From assembly GCA_033549245.1 (NCBI GenBank), contig JAWSUW010000086.1, positions 1 to 15,194 of the forward strand: a stretch of DNA of 15,194 nucleotides, read 5' to 3'. Position 1 is the first letter of the stretch; every line of letters begins with the position of its first letter. Of the stretch, positions 1-5,842 are shown one piece after another. The stretch is from Fusibacter_D sp033549245 (GTDB taxonomy: Bacteria; Bacillota; Clostridia; Peptostreptococcales; Acidaminobacteraceae). Both the position numbers and the translations under genes were made by a program. The notes under the pieces were generated by a model, which saw only the letters and a program-made list of their open reading frames with translations, had not been told where the DNA came from and ran no database searches.

Positions 1-123
1 GCGAAGGGTATTAGTATTTATTTGAACGATTTGGATGCTTTCAATCAGTATTATTCGAAAATTCTCATGGAGAATAACAGAAGACCTGCCTTAAAGGATG
101 AGATGAAAAAGAAGATTCAATAA
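1..123 (+). CDS. 3' end of an unidentified gene (partial)
   Basis: An open frame enters from the left edge and ends at TAA 121-123, giving 40 residues of C-terminus. The tail is hydrophilic and rich in Lys, Asn and Asp (it ends DEMKKKIQ) and has no membrane segment or motif I recognise. The codons look like real coding sequence, and a 9-bp hairpin begins two bases after the stop, as expected at the end of a gene. I cannot name the family from this fragment. The true start lies outside the window. Confidence 0.6.
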   Translation, partial: AKGISIYLNDLDAFNQYYSKILMENNRRPALKDEMKKKIQ

Positions 124-125
124 CA

Positions 126-146
126 ATTTTTCGCAAAGCGAAAAAT
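126..146. repeat. Solitary hairpin related to the 59-bp repeat family
   Basis: A perfect 9-bp stem: ATTTTTCGC (126-134), an AAA triloop, GCGAAAAAT (138-146). The CGC-NNN-GCG core with flanking T and A runs is the same as the first hairpin of the elements at 1047 and 4639, but the downstream repeat modules are absent. It sits two bases after the stop codon of the partial gene. It could serve as a weak terminator, although no clean T-run follows the stem. Confidence 0.55.
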
Positions 147-183
147 GCATCTCCACTGTTGACACAAATCATCTAATCCACAA

Positions 184-232
184 AAGAGCCTTTTCATTAC
201 TAGATTATAAATCTAGCCATGAAAAGGCTCTT
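184..232 (-). terminator. Bidirectional hairpin terminator
   Basis: A 14-bp perfect inverted repeat, AAGAGCCTTTTCAT (184-197) and ATGAAAAGGCTCTT (219-232), with a second nested stem, CTAGATT/AATCTAG (200-206/210-216). It lies 22 bases beyond the stop of the minus-strand chemotaxis gene. On that strand it continues CTCTTTTG, so it probably ends that transcript. It can also act on the plus strand for the partial gene at the left edge. Confidence 0.7.
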
Positions 233-254
233 ATCATTTTATCAATTCATTGTT

Positions 255-1046
255 TCAAATCAAAGCAATCGTCTGATCAATAGAATTGGAAATATTCTTA
301 ATCTCATCCATATCCCTGTCAATACTATCCGTTGTAGCTTTGACCTCCTCAATAATCGCAATGCTCTCCTCGAGAATGGCACTGATCGTTTCAGTGCTTT
401 GACTGAGTTCAGAATTTGCAGCGACAATCTCGACAATCCCTGAGTTCATCGTCATCGATTTAGCCCTCAGAGTATCAATACCCTCGTCCAAATTGCTGAT
501 GTTCATCGAAATCTGATTCAGCGATTCAACAGTACTTCCATTCGCCTCAACCAAACCGCTGAAACTGTTCAGCAAGTGGTCAAACGAATCCGTCACAAGG
601 CCGATTTCGATATCGATCTTACTCGATAAGGCATCGGTATCTTCTGCGAGCTTTCGAATCTCCTGAGCGACCACAGCAAATCCCTTGCCGCTTTCTCCAG
701 CTCTAGCCGCTTCAATCGAAGCATTGAGTGCGAGTAAGTTGGTCTGGTTGGAAACAGCTTTTACAAGTTGGAGCACCTCTTTGATCGTAACCAGTTGAGC
801 GGCATTTCCCTTGACCTGAATATTGAGTTTGTCGATGGTCTCAGTATTGGAAGAGGCGTGAATACCGATTTGTTCATTCGAATCATTCAGTGCACTGCTC
901 AGTGAAGCAATATGATTTGAGAGCTCGCTCACTGCAGTGACATCGTCTCTGAAAGCATTGATTTGAGTCAATATCTGCTTGCTCTTTTGACTGATCGTCT
1001 CCGTTGCAGTCGTTTGATCATATGACCCTTTACTGATTTCATCATC
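255..1046 (-). pseudogene. Methyl-accepting chemotaxis protein, C-terminal signalling domain only (5' truncated)
   Basis: The translation is the cytoplasmic signalling domain of an MCP. The hairpin tip is unmistakable (QTNLLALNASIEAARAGE, then KGFAVVAQEIRKLAE), where CheA and CheW bind. It is flanked by long coiled-coil helices with the usual heptad pattern and ends in the C-terminal helix. What is missing is the ligand-binding region, the transmembrane helices and HAMP. The coding frame can be followed upstream of the first possible start (TTG 969-971) through an MCP-like helix to about 1046. There it runs into the repeat array and reaches a stop at 1101-1103 without an ATG or a ribosome binding site. 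The simplest reading is that the gene lost its 5' part at the repeat junction. If a repeat-borne promoter and a weak start were used, a soluble MCP fragment could still be made, but I judge it a pseudogene. Confidence 0.75.
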
Positions 1047-1314
1047 AATTTTCTCGCGTAGCGAAAAATTGGGCGTAGGTATGGTTCTCGCGAAGCGAAA
1101 CTATACTAGCCTAAAGTAATTATGTTCAAACTGTATAAGACGGTTCTCGCGAAGCGAAACTATACTAGCCTAAAGTAATTATGTTCAAACTGTATAAGAC
1201 GGTTCTCGCGAAGCGAAACTATACTAGCCTAAAGTAACTAGGTTCAACCCGTATAGGACGGTTCTCGCGAAGCGAAACTATACTAGCCTATAGTAGCTAT
1301 GTTTAATCCTTGAA
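1047..1314. repeat. Tandem 59-bp repeat array with triloop hairpins
   Basis: The array opens with a leading hairpin, AATTTTCTCGC (1047-1057), GTA, GCGAAAAATT (1061-1070): 10 pairs with one bulged C. The linker GCGTAGGTA follows, then units starting at 1083, 1142, 1201 and 1260, spaced exactly 59 bp. Each unit has a second hairpin (TTCTCGCGAAGCGAAAC, GAA triloop, same bulged C), then TACTAGCCTAAAGTAA, then TATGTTCAAAC and a variable tail. The last copy decays after about 1314. The first two units are almost identical, which points to recent tandem duplication. The array lies exactly where the MCP gene is broken, between divergent genes. Related copies occur at 3635, 4639 and 5843. Confidence 0.85.
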
Positions 1315-1352
1315 GAGGTATAAAGACTATTTTTACTATTTTAGCATTATGC

Positions 1353-1380
1353 GAAACCTTATTCCACAAAAATTCGGGTA
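1353..1380 (+). promoter_or_regulatory. Candidate ECF-type promoter of the sigma/anti-sigma operon
   Basis: GAAACC (1353-1358) followed by CGGGTA (1375-1380), with 17 bases between the AAC and CGG cores. This resembles the GAAC/CGTC pattern of ECF-dependent promoters. It is the only such pair I see between the repeat array and the sigma gene and would give a leader of about 60 nt. Autoregulation by the encoded sigma factor is usual in this family, but here it is inferred from pattern alone. Confidence 0.35.
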
Positions 1381-1445
1381 AATATAAAATCATATGCAAT
1401 AAAACGAGACTTTCATCCGTTAACACTATATAAAGGAGATGAAAC

Positions 1446-2042
1446 ATGCTGACTTTAGCGACGCTGGTTGACGAATCAGCCATCTTAAAAAAACGAATCA
1501 ATTTAAAAATAAACGACAATCTGTTTGAGCAAATTGCAGAAGGCAATATGGATGCACTTGAGACACTGTACAGCTCAACAGAAAGAACACTCTATGCATA
1601 CCTTCTTTCACTGACAAAGGATCACAACCTGGCAGTGGATTTGCTGCAGGAGACCTACATCAAAGTCATGGGAGCCGCACATTTGTACCAGCCTCAGGGG
1701 AAACCAATGGCCTGGATCTTTTCAATCGCCAAAAACCTTTTTCTCGATGAACTCAGAAAGAGAAACCGCGAAGTGGTGGTTGGAGAAACCGAAGCCTTTG
1801 ACAGAATCAATTTGTCATATGAAATGCACCCTGAAAACCGATTGGTACTCGAAGCTGCACTTGCAGAGCTCGCCGAAACTGAGCGTTCCATCATTTTGCT
1901 GTTTTCCGTATCGGGACTGAAGCATAGAGAAATCGCAAGTTTACTTAATCTAAATATCTCAACGGTATTATCCAAGTATCATAGAGGACTTAAGAAATTG
2001 AGAACATTTCTTGAAGAAGGAGGAAAGACTTATGAACAATGA
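1446..2042 (+). CDS. ECF-type RNA polymerase sigma factor
   Basis: A 198-residue sigma-70 family protein. Region 2 spans about residues 26-108, with the region 2.2-like DLLQETYIKV (65-74) and the -10 recognition helix MAWIFSIAKNLFLDELRKR (88-106). Region 4 spans about 133-188 and includes ERSIILLFSVSGLKHREIASLL and the -35 helix with NISTVLSKYHRGLKKLR. Region 3 is absent, so this is the extracytoplasmic-function class, of normal length. Start: ATG 1446 is preceded by AAGGAG with 6-8 nt spacing. The stop overlaps the ATG of the next gene, the anti-sigma factor, by 11 bp, so the two are translationally coupled. It should direct RNA polymerase to its regulon when released from the membrane-bound partner. 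The target genes cannot be told from this window. Confidence 0.9.
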   Translation: MLTLATLVDESAILKKRINLKINDNLFEQIAEGNMDALETLYSSTERTLYAYLLSLTKDHNLAVDLLQETYIKVMGAAHLYQPQGKPMAWIFSIAKNLFLDELRKRNREVVVGETEAFDRINLSYEMHPENRLVLEAALAELAETERSIILLFSVSGLKHREIASLLNLNISTVLSKYHRGLKKLRTFLEEGGKTYEQ

Positions 2043-3636
2043 TCAAATCATAAAGAAAATCGAACGTGGAATAGATGAAGCTCCAATTAACAAAATGGAC
2101 CAGATCAAAGCCGCAAAGGTAGAAAAGATGGCAAAGCATGATCACATCACCAAGCAATCAGCAAAAAAACTCCCGATTTACAAAGTGGCCGCTATAGCCG
2201 CGATATTCCTATTTGCATTTTTCGGATATAGATACCAGTATGTAACTCCCGACACCATGGTTTACCTGGACGTCAATCCAAGTTTCGAAATTGGAATCAA
2301 CCGTGCAGGCAAAGTGGTAGAAGTAGAAGGTGTCAACGACGATGCAAAAGCAGTCATCGAATCCTTATCTTTAGAAAAACTCAGCATTGAAGAAGTGGTG
2401 GAAACCATCACACATAAACTCGTTGAGATGAACTACCTCAGATCCGACCAAAATATGATTTTGGTTTCAGTCTACAACAAAGATGAAGACAAACGCATAG
2501 CACAAAGTGACACCATTGAAAAAGTCATAAAAATCGAACTTGAAAAAGACCTCATTGAATCAGTCGTACTCTCACAATCCATCAGCGTTAAATCCGATGA
2601 TGATGACGATGACAAACTTGACGTATCCAAAGGCAAACTGCACTTCATCAACACTTTACTCAGTATGGACTCTTCATTAAACAAAGAAGATTTGGCATCC
2701 ATGTCAATACAAGAGCTTGTTGTAGTGGCTAACCGCACAGACTTCTCACTGGATGATTACTTTACTGAGAGCGAAGTCAAAGCAATCAAGCAAATATTGT
2801 TCTCAGATGATGACGACGATGACGATGACTTTGATGACGACAAAGGCACACGAATCACAGTGGATCAAGCCAGAACCATCGCACTTAAGCAAATCAATGG
2901 AACAATCGTTGATACTGACCAAGACGATGACGAATATAAATTTGAAATCACACTTGAAGGCACAAAATATAAAGTTGAAATCAATGCCTACACTGGCGAA
3001 ATCGTTAAAGTTGAAATGGACGATGATGACGACAGTGATGATCAAGGCACACGAATTACATCAGATGAAGCACGCAGAATCGCTCTTAATCGTGTCAACG
3101 GCAACATCGTAAAAATGGATCAAGACGATGACGAATACAAATTTGAAATCACACTTGAAGGCACATTATATAAAATGGAAATCAACGCCTATACTGGCGA
3201 AATCGTAAAATTCGAAATGGATGACGATGATGACTCAGATGACGACGATGACTCAGATGACGACGATGACTCAGATGACGACGATGACTCAGATGACGAC
3301 GATGACGAAACTGATACAGATACCGGCGCTACTCCAATCGGTGATGACTCAGACGATGATTGGGACGATGACGATTCCGACGACGACTCTGACGACGATG
3401 ACGACTCTGACGACGACAGTGATGATCAAGGCACACGCATTACACTTGAAGCTGCAAAAGCAACCGCACTGAATCGTGTCAAAGGAACAATCGTAGAAAC
3501 TGAACAAGAAGACGACAAATATGAATTTGAAATCGTACTTGAAGGTACAACATATCAAATCGAGGTCCACGCTTACACTGGTGAAATCATTAAATTCGAA
3601 ATGGAAGATGATAGTGATGACTCAGACGATGATTGA
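2032..3636 (+). CDS. RsgI-like membrane anti-sigma factor with three PepSY domains and Asp-rich linkers
   Basis: A 534-residue type II (N-in) single-pass protein. Residues 1-46 are a short charged cytoplasmic part that should bind the sigma factor. Residues 47-66 are the TM helix. Residues 74-140 match the RsgI-type extracytoplasmic domain (MVYLDVNPSFEIGINRAG, then VNDDAKAVI). The domain carries Asn82-Pro83, the bond at which clostridial RsgI proteins undergo autoproteolysis. Three PepSY domains follow (about 271-330, 338-396, 466-525), each ending AYTGEI(V/I)K. They are joined by acidic linkers, the longest (396-465) almost pure Asp with Ser. I chose ATG 2032 because GAAGGAGG lies 7-10 nt upstream; an in-frame TTG at 2011 overlaps that site. 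The acidic tail may bind cations such as Ca2+ or cell-wall components. Neighbour and architecture imply regulated release of the ECF sigma. The signal is unknown, and the fusion of RsgI and PepSY modules with poly-Asp is unusual. Confidence 0.85.
   Translation: MNNDQIIKKIERGIDEAPINKMDQIKAAKVEKMAKHDHITKQSAKKLPIYKVAAIAAIFLFAFFGYRYQYVTPDTMVYLDVNPSFEIGINRAGKVVEVEGVNDDAKAVIESLSLEKLSIEEVVETITHKLVEMNYLRSDQNMILVSVYNKDEDKRIAQSDTIEKVIKIELEKDLIESVVLSQSISVKSDDDDDDKLDVSKGKLHFINTLLSMDSSLNKEDLASMSIQELVVVANRTDFSLDDYFTESEVKAIKQILFSDDDDDDDDFDDDKGTRITVDQARTIALKQINGTIVDTDQDDDEYKFEITLEGTKYKVEINAYTGEIVKVEMDDDDDSDDQGTRITSDEARRIALNRVNGNIVKMDQDDDEYKFEITLEGTLYKMEINAYTGEIVKFEMDDDDDSDDDDDSDDDDDSDDDDDSDDDDDETDTDTGATPIGDDSDDDWDDDDSDDDSDDDDDSDDDSDDQGTRITLEAAKATALNRVKGTIVETEQEDDKYEFEIVLEGTTYQIEVHAYTGEIIKFEMEDDSDDSDDD
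3229..3306 (+). repeat. 18-bp in-frame tandem repeat coding for DDSDDD
   Basis: Four exact copies of GATGACTCAGATGACGAC (3229-3300) plus a partial fifth lie inside the linker between PepSY domains 2 and 3. The unit is a multiple of three, so gain or loss of copies changes linker length by six residues without a frameshift. Exact nucleotide identity, despite free codon choice for Asp, indicates recent slippage or unequal recombination. Confidence 0.85.
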
Positions 3637-3785
3637 TTTTCAGCGTAGCTGAAAATCACGCGAACGTAGCATTTTGAAAAAATGCAGGAGCGAAAGTAAC
3701 TATGTTCAAACCGTTAAAGGTTACCTGAACTTTAGTTTTCTCGCGAAGCGAAACCATAATAGCTATCTGCACCTATGTTCCAACT
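3635..3785. repeat. Hairpin repeat element abutting the anti-sigma stop codon
   Basis: The first hairpin is perfect: GATTTTCAGC (3635-3644), GTA, GCTGAAAATC (3648-3657). It starts on the second base of the anti-sigma TGA. After the linker ACGCGAACGTA comes a second perfect hairpin, GCATTTT-GAA-AAAATGC (3669-3685), then the family module AAAGTAACTATGTTCAAACC. A further decayed unit follows (TCTCGCGAAGCGAAAC near 3740, CTATGTTC near 3774). The stems differ from those at 1047 and 4639, but the linkers match. The first hairpin may double as the 3' end structure of the sigma operon mRNA. Confidence 0.75.
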
Positions 3786-3870
3786 CTCAATAAGCTCACC
3801 CAAACTAAAATAATAATAGATCAAAAAGCGCCTCAATCAACAAATGAATGGCGCCTATCCTATCCTCTTA

Positions 3871-3902
3871 GCCTGCACCCGTCATAGTGCAGGCCTTTTT
3901 TT
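3871..3902 (+). terminator. Rho-independent terminator
   Basis: GCCTGCAC (3871-3878), loop CCGTCATA, GTGCAGGC (3887-3894), then CTTTTTTT: an 8-bp GC-rich stem with a T-run, a textbook plus-strand terminator. It lies about 235 bases past the anti-sigma stop and is the first strong terminator after it, so the sigma operon transcript probably extends through the repeat element to here. Confidence 0.85.
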
Positions 3903-4036
3903 GCCTTTGACTTCATCGCCCTAGAAAAATATTAGTCACATGAACATATGATCCCATACGACTTATTATTTCACTTTTTATTCATATAGCATTATTAGCT
4001 TTCTAAAACCTTTTGAGCAATGAAGAATCTTCAAAA

Positions 4037-4094
4037 AGTCTTCTATACTAGACCTTCTAACCGTTATTCGCTTAAAAGTCTTTCATAGAAGACT
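4037..4094. other. Gene-free stretch with a 10-bp inverted repeat
   Basis: Between the terminators at 3902 and 4163 I find no coding sequence. The only structure is AGTCTTCTAT (4037-4046) mirrored by ATAGAAGACT (4085-4094) with a 38-base spacer, next to a small palindrome TGAAGA-A-TCTTCA (4021-4033). The spacing is long for a terminator. It may be the ends of a decayed small mobile element or simply chance in AT-rich DNA. Confidence 0.35.
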
Positions 4095-4129
4095 ATTAAA
4101 CACTTTGCTGTTACCACCCCAAAAACAAT

Positions 4130-4163
4130 AAAAAAGCCGCATGAGTATCAAACCTCATACGAC
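4130..4163 (-). terminator. Rho-independent terminator of the SRPBCC gene
   Basis: Read on the minus strand: GTCGTATGAG, loop GTTTGATA, CTCATGCGGC, then TTTTTT. The 10-bp stem contains two G-T pairs and is followed directly by the T-run. It lies about 30 bases after the stop of the minus-strand SRPBCC gene and ends that single-gene transcript. Confidence 0.85.
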
Positions 4164-4192
4164 ATTACTATTTCCGTGATCATTTCATCCAT

Positions 4193-4624
4193 CTAGACCT
4201 TCGCTTCAGCAGCCTGCTTGAACGTATTCATATCTTTCGTCGTTTGCTTGACAAACATCCCTTGCATCAAGCCAAATAATTTCATAAAACTAGAAAACTT
4301 AAATTCATGTTCTGCAATCCACAACGTTTTTTCCCCTTTGGCGACAAAACTATTTCTTGCCCAGTTCTTTACATTCTTTGCCTCATATAAAAAATCAAAC
4401 CGATCAGGCAATTCCTTTAGAATAATTGTCTCAATAATTTCAGAAGGTTTGCCCTTTGACAGATAAGTCAACTTGCTTTTAGAACCCACCTCGCCCGGCT
4501 GACCATCAAGAACTTCGAGGGATCGGAATCCAGGTTGCCACTTCTTCATGAACTCCACATCTTGAAACAGAACCAGCATTTCATCTCTAGGCTTGTTGAT
4601 TTCAAGTTCAATTTTATATTTCAT
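4193..4624 (-). CDS. SRPBCC (START/polyketide-cyclase-like) family protein
   Basis: A 143-residue single-domain protein with the pattern of the SRPBCC helix-grip fold. It opens with beta-strand MKYKIELEINKPRDEML, followed by the characteristic DVEFMKKWQPGF segment. Next come strands around GSKSKLTYLSKGK and IETIILKELPDRFDFLYEA, and a long C-terminal helix (MKLFGLMQGMFVKQTTKDMNTFKQ). Such domains bind hydrophobic ligands in a central cavity; the ligand cannot be predicted. No signal peptide is seen. Start ATG 4622-4624 has AGGAGGT 5 nt upstream. It is transcribed alone, with its own terminator. Directly upstream lies a hairpin repeat that carries a promoter-like sequence facing this gene, so its expression may depend on that element. 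Confidence 0.8.
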   Translation of the reverse strand: MKYKIELEINKPRDEMLVLFQDVEFMKKWQPGFRSLEVLDGQPGEVGSKSKLTYLSKGKPSEIIETIILKELPDRFDFLYEAKNVKNWARNSFVAKGEKTLWIAEHEFKFSSFMKLFGLMQGMFVKQTTKDMNTFKQAAEAKV

Positions 4625-4638
4625 TGTTTACCTCCTAT

Positions 4639-4772
4639 AATTTTTTGCGAAGCGAAAAATTAGGCGTAGGTATGGTTCTCGCGAAGCGAAACTATACTAG
4701 CCTAAAGTAACTATGTTCAGACCGTACAAGGTAGTTCTCGCGAATCGATACTATACTAGCCTATTTATATAT
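4639..4772. repeat. Two-unit copy of the hairpin repeat family
   Basis: Leading hairpin AATTTTTTGC (4639-4648), GAA, GCGAAAAATT (4652-4661), linker GGCGTAGGTA. Then comes one full unit from 4674 (TTCTCGCGAAGCGAAAC, TACTAGCCTAAAGTAA, CTATGTTCAGACC) and a second unit from 4733 that decays after TACTAGCCTA. The 59-bp spacing equals that of the array at 1047, and the leading hairpin and linker are nearly the same, so these two belong to one subfamily. It sits 15 bases upstream of the SRPBCC start codon. Confidence 0.8.
4691..4720 (-). promoter_or_regulatory. Promoter-like sequence inside the repeat, facing the SRPBCC gene
   Basis: On the minus strand: CTGAAC (4715-4720), 18-base spacer, TATAGT (4691-4696). 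The same layout with a better -35, TTGAAC, occurs in the copies at 1100-1129, 1159-1188 and 1218-1247, and with TTAAAC at 1277-1306, all facing the truncated MCP gene. The match to the sigma-A consensus is fair and recurs in each unit, but repeats share it by descent, so it is not independent evidence of function. Confidence 0.35.
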
Positions 4773-4845
4773 TCATGTTTACCCACCTCAGATAGAAACA
4801 TTTCTAATATGTTTATTCATATAGAAGGTGTTGTTGCAAAATTAA

Positions 4846-5052
4846 CGAGATCTATGGCTGCTGAAACTAAAAAGTGGAAATCAAAATTTTAGTCATGTGA
4901 ATCTTGAAGAAAGACTAGCGGACATTGATAGATTATCTAAATATTTAAGGTTAAGTGTTAAATTAGTAGTGATTGAATCAGTTTCGGAAATTAAAATGTC
5001 AGAAAAACTGACAAAACATGTTGCGATTTCTTACGAGTTGATTTATAATTAA
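4846..5052 (+). pseudogene. 3' fragment of an unidentified gene
   Basis: An open frame follows TAA 4843-4845 and ends at TAA 5050-5052. It has 68 codons, no ATG and no ribosome binding site, but a convincing protein-like composition (NLEERLADIDRLSKYLRL, then SVKLVVIESVSEIKMSEKL). A second short frame (ATG 4809 to TAG 4892) also reads like protein (MAAETKKWKSKF). The two could be one gene broken by a frameshift near 4886, in an A-rich stretch. The fragment ends 17 bases before the XRE regulator gene, as an upstream operon partner might. I do not recognise the family. Confidence 0.4.
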
Positions 5053-5069
5053 CTTAAGGAGTGAACGAT

Positions 5070-5390
5070 ATGAAAACCATGTATGAAAGATTAAGGGATT
5101 ACAGAAAGGCGTTAGGACTTTCACAGAATTATGTTGCAAAACAACTAGGTGTCGCGAGGACAACAATTACCGCTATAGAATGTGGAGATAGAAAAGTTAC
5201 AACTGAAGAGTTAGAGCGGTTTTCAACTATTTATGGCGTAAGCGCAGATGAAATATTGCATGAAACGAAATCAATAGATGCGGATGCAAAGATGTTTGCT
5301 AGAGCTTTTTCAACACTATCGGAAAATGATAAAAAAGAAATTATGAATCTGATTGATTTCAAAAAGAAGTTAAAGGAGTCGATGTTATAG
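5070..5390 (+). CDS. XRE-family transcriptional regulator
   Basis: A 106-residue protein. Residues 4-60 form a classic helix-turn-helix of the lambda Cro/C1 type (LRDYRKALGLSQNYVAKQLG, then ARTTITAIECGDRKVTTEEL), followed by the usual GVSADEIL stretch and a short C-terminal helical tail. ATG 5070 is preceded by AAGGAG with 8-nt spacing; an in-frame GTG at 5061 overlaps that site and is less likely. The stop codon abuts the ATG of the ImmA/IrrE-like gene. In integrative elements and prophages such a pair (for example ImmR/ImmA) forms a repressor and the protease that inactivates it. Here the protease is broken, so the regulator may be locked in one state or be a remnant. Confidence 0.85.
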   Translation: MKTMYERLRDYRKALGLSQNYVAKQLGVARTTITAIECGDRKVTTEELERFSTIYGVSADEILHETKSIDADAKMFARAFSTLSENDKKEIMNLIDFKKKLKESML

Positions 5391-5649
5391 ATGCTGAGTG
5401 ATTATAATTACGAAGACTATTCTGATACAGCTCAGCAGCTCGCAGCACGGATTATTAACAAACTGCGAGAGAGTGAAGAATTAGCATTTCCAATTGATCC
5501 CTTCAAGCTGTTGTCTATGAACGGTGTTATGTACCAGTTTAAAGACTTTAAAGAACTTGAAGGGCTTTATATTGTTCCTGATGAAGTTGAAGAAGACATA
5601 AACTACTAAAATCATCTTTATTGATAAAAATGATTATTTTAGAACAAGG
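5391..5649 (+). pseudogene. ImmA/IrrE-family metallopeptidase, frameshifted and truncated
   Basis: Frame one runs from ATG 5391 to TAA 5607-5609 (72 residues: DTAQQLAARIINKLRES, then FPIDPFKLLSMNGVMYQF). This is the N-terminal part that precedes the peptidase core in ImmA/IrrE proteins. The homology continues in the next frame from 5608 (KIIFIDKNDYFRTRF), equivalent to the strand and R-x-RF segment that usually leads straight into the HExxH zinc site. It then stops at GGTTCTGTTGCAAA. A one-base frameshift near 5607 and loss of everything beyond 5649, including HExxH, make it inactive. The gene abuts the XRE regulator and was surely its partner. Family assignment rests on the pattern and the neighbour. 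Confidence 0.65.
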
Positions 5650-5662
5650 TTCTGTTGCAAAT
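5648..5662. mobile_element. Possible IS6-family terminal inverted-repeat remnant
   Basis: GGTTCTGTTGCAAAT resembles the ends of IS6-family elements (typically GGTTCTGTTGCAAAGTT). It lies exactly where the ImmA/IrrE homology breaks off. No transposase and no matching opposite end are found. A weaker similar sequence in the same orientation, GGTGTTGTTGCAAAATT, lies at 4827. It is best read as a scar of a past insertion and deletion. Confidence 0.35.
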
Positions 5663-5674
5663 AACCCATAATTA

Positions 5675-5718
5675 AAAATGAACCGTACAAATCAAATTGA
5701 TTTGCTACGGTTCATTTT
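5675..5718 (-). terminator. Long bidirectional hairpin terminator
   Basis: AAAATGAACCGTA (5675-5687) pairs with TACGGTTCATTTT (5706-5718), with an inner stem CAAATC/GATTTG; one C is bulged. On the minus strand the stem is followed by TTTTTAATT, and on the plus strand by a T-rich tail. It lies 32 bases past the stop of the minus-strand fragment at 5750, which supports that fragment being a true gene 3' end. Confidence 0.75.
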
Positions 5719-5749
5719 ATTGTATTTCAGTCTCACCTATACTCAATTT

Positions 5750-5842
5750 TCAATTATCCCTAGCAGTCACCTGTCTCGAAGCAGTAGAAACCTGTGGCTT
5801 AGCCACCTGTATCTCCTTAATAACTTGAGTGGCATGACCAAT
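5750..5842 (-). pseudogene. C-terminal fragment of an unidentified minus-strand gene
   Basis: On the minus strand the last 31 codons before TGA (5750-5752) read like protein: a helix with QVIKEIQVAKPQ, then VSTASRQVTARDN. Upstream the frame enters the hairpin repeat at 5843 and meets a TGA at 5864-5866, with no start codon. A good terminator follows the stop. As with the MCP, the 5' part seems to have been lost at the edge of a repeat element. I do not recognise the family. Confidence 0.4.

Noticed and set aside
160..190. TTGACA as a -35 box at 160-165
   Set aside because: No -10 hexamer lies 16-18 bases downstream, and no plus-strand gene follows.
1083..1314. CRISPR array
   Set aside because: The units are contiguous 59-bp tandem copies with similar sequence throughout. 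There are no unique spacers and no cas genes.
2753..3112. Long alternative frames within the anti-sigma gene (including 3221-3472)
   Set aside because: They are shadows produced by the repeated GAT/GAC codons, giving low-complexity Met/Thr or Val/Ile strings.
3826..3857. Minus-strand terminator from GCGCC/GGCGC with a T-run
   Set aside because: The stem is only 5 bp with a long loop, and no minus-strand gene would need it, since the SRPBCC gene already has its own terminator at 4130-4163.
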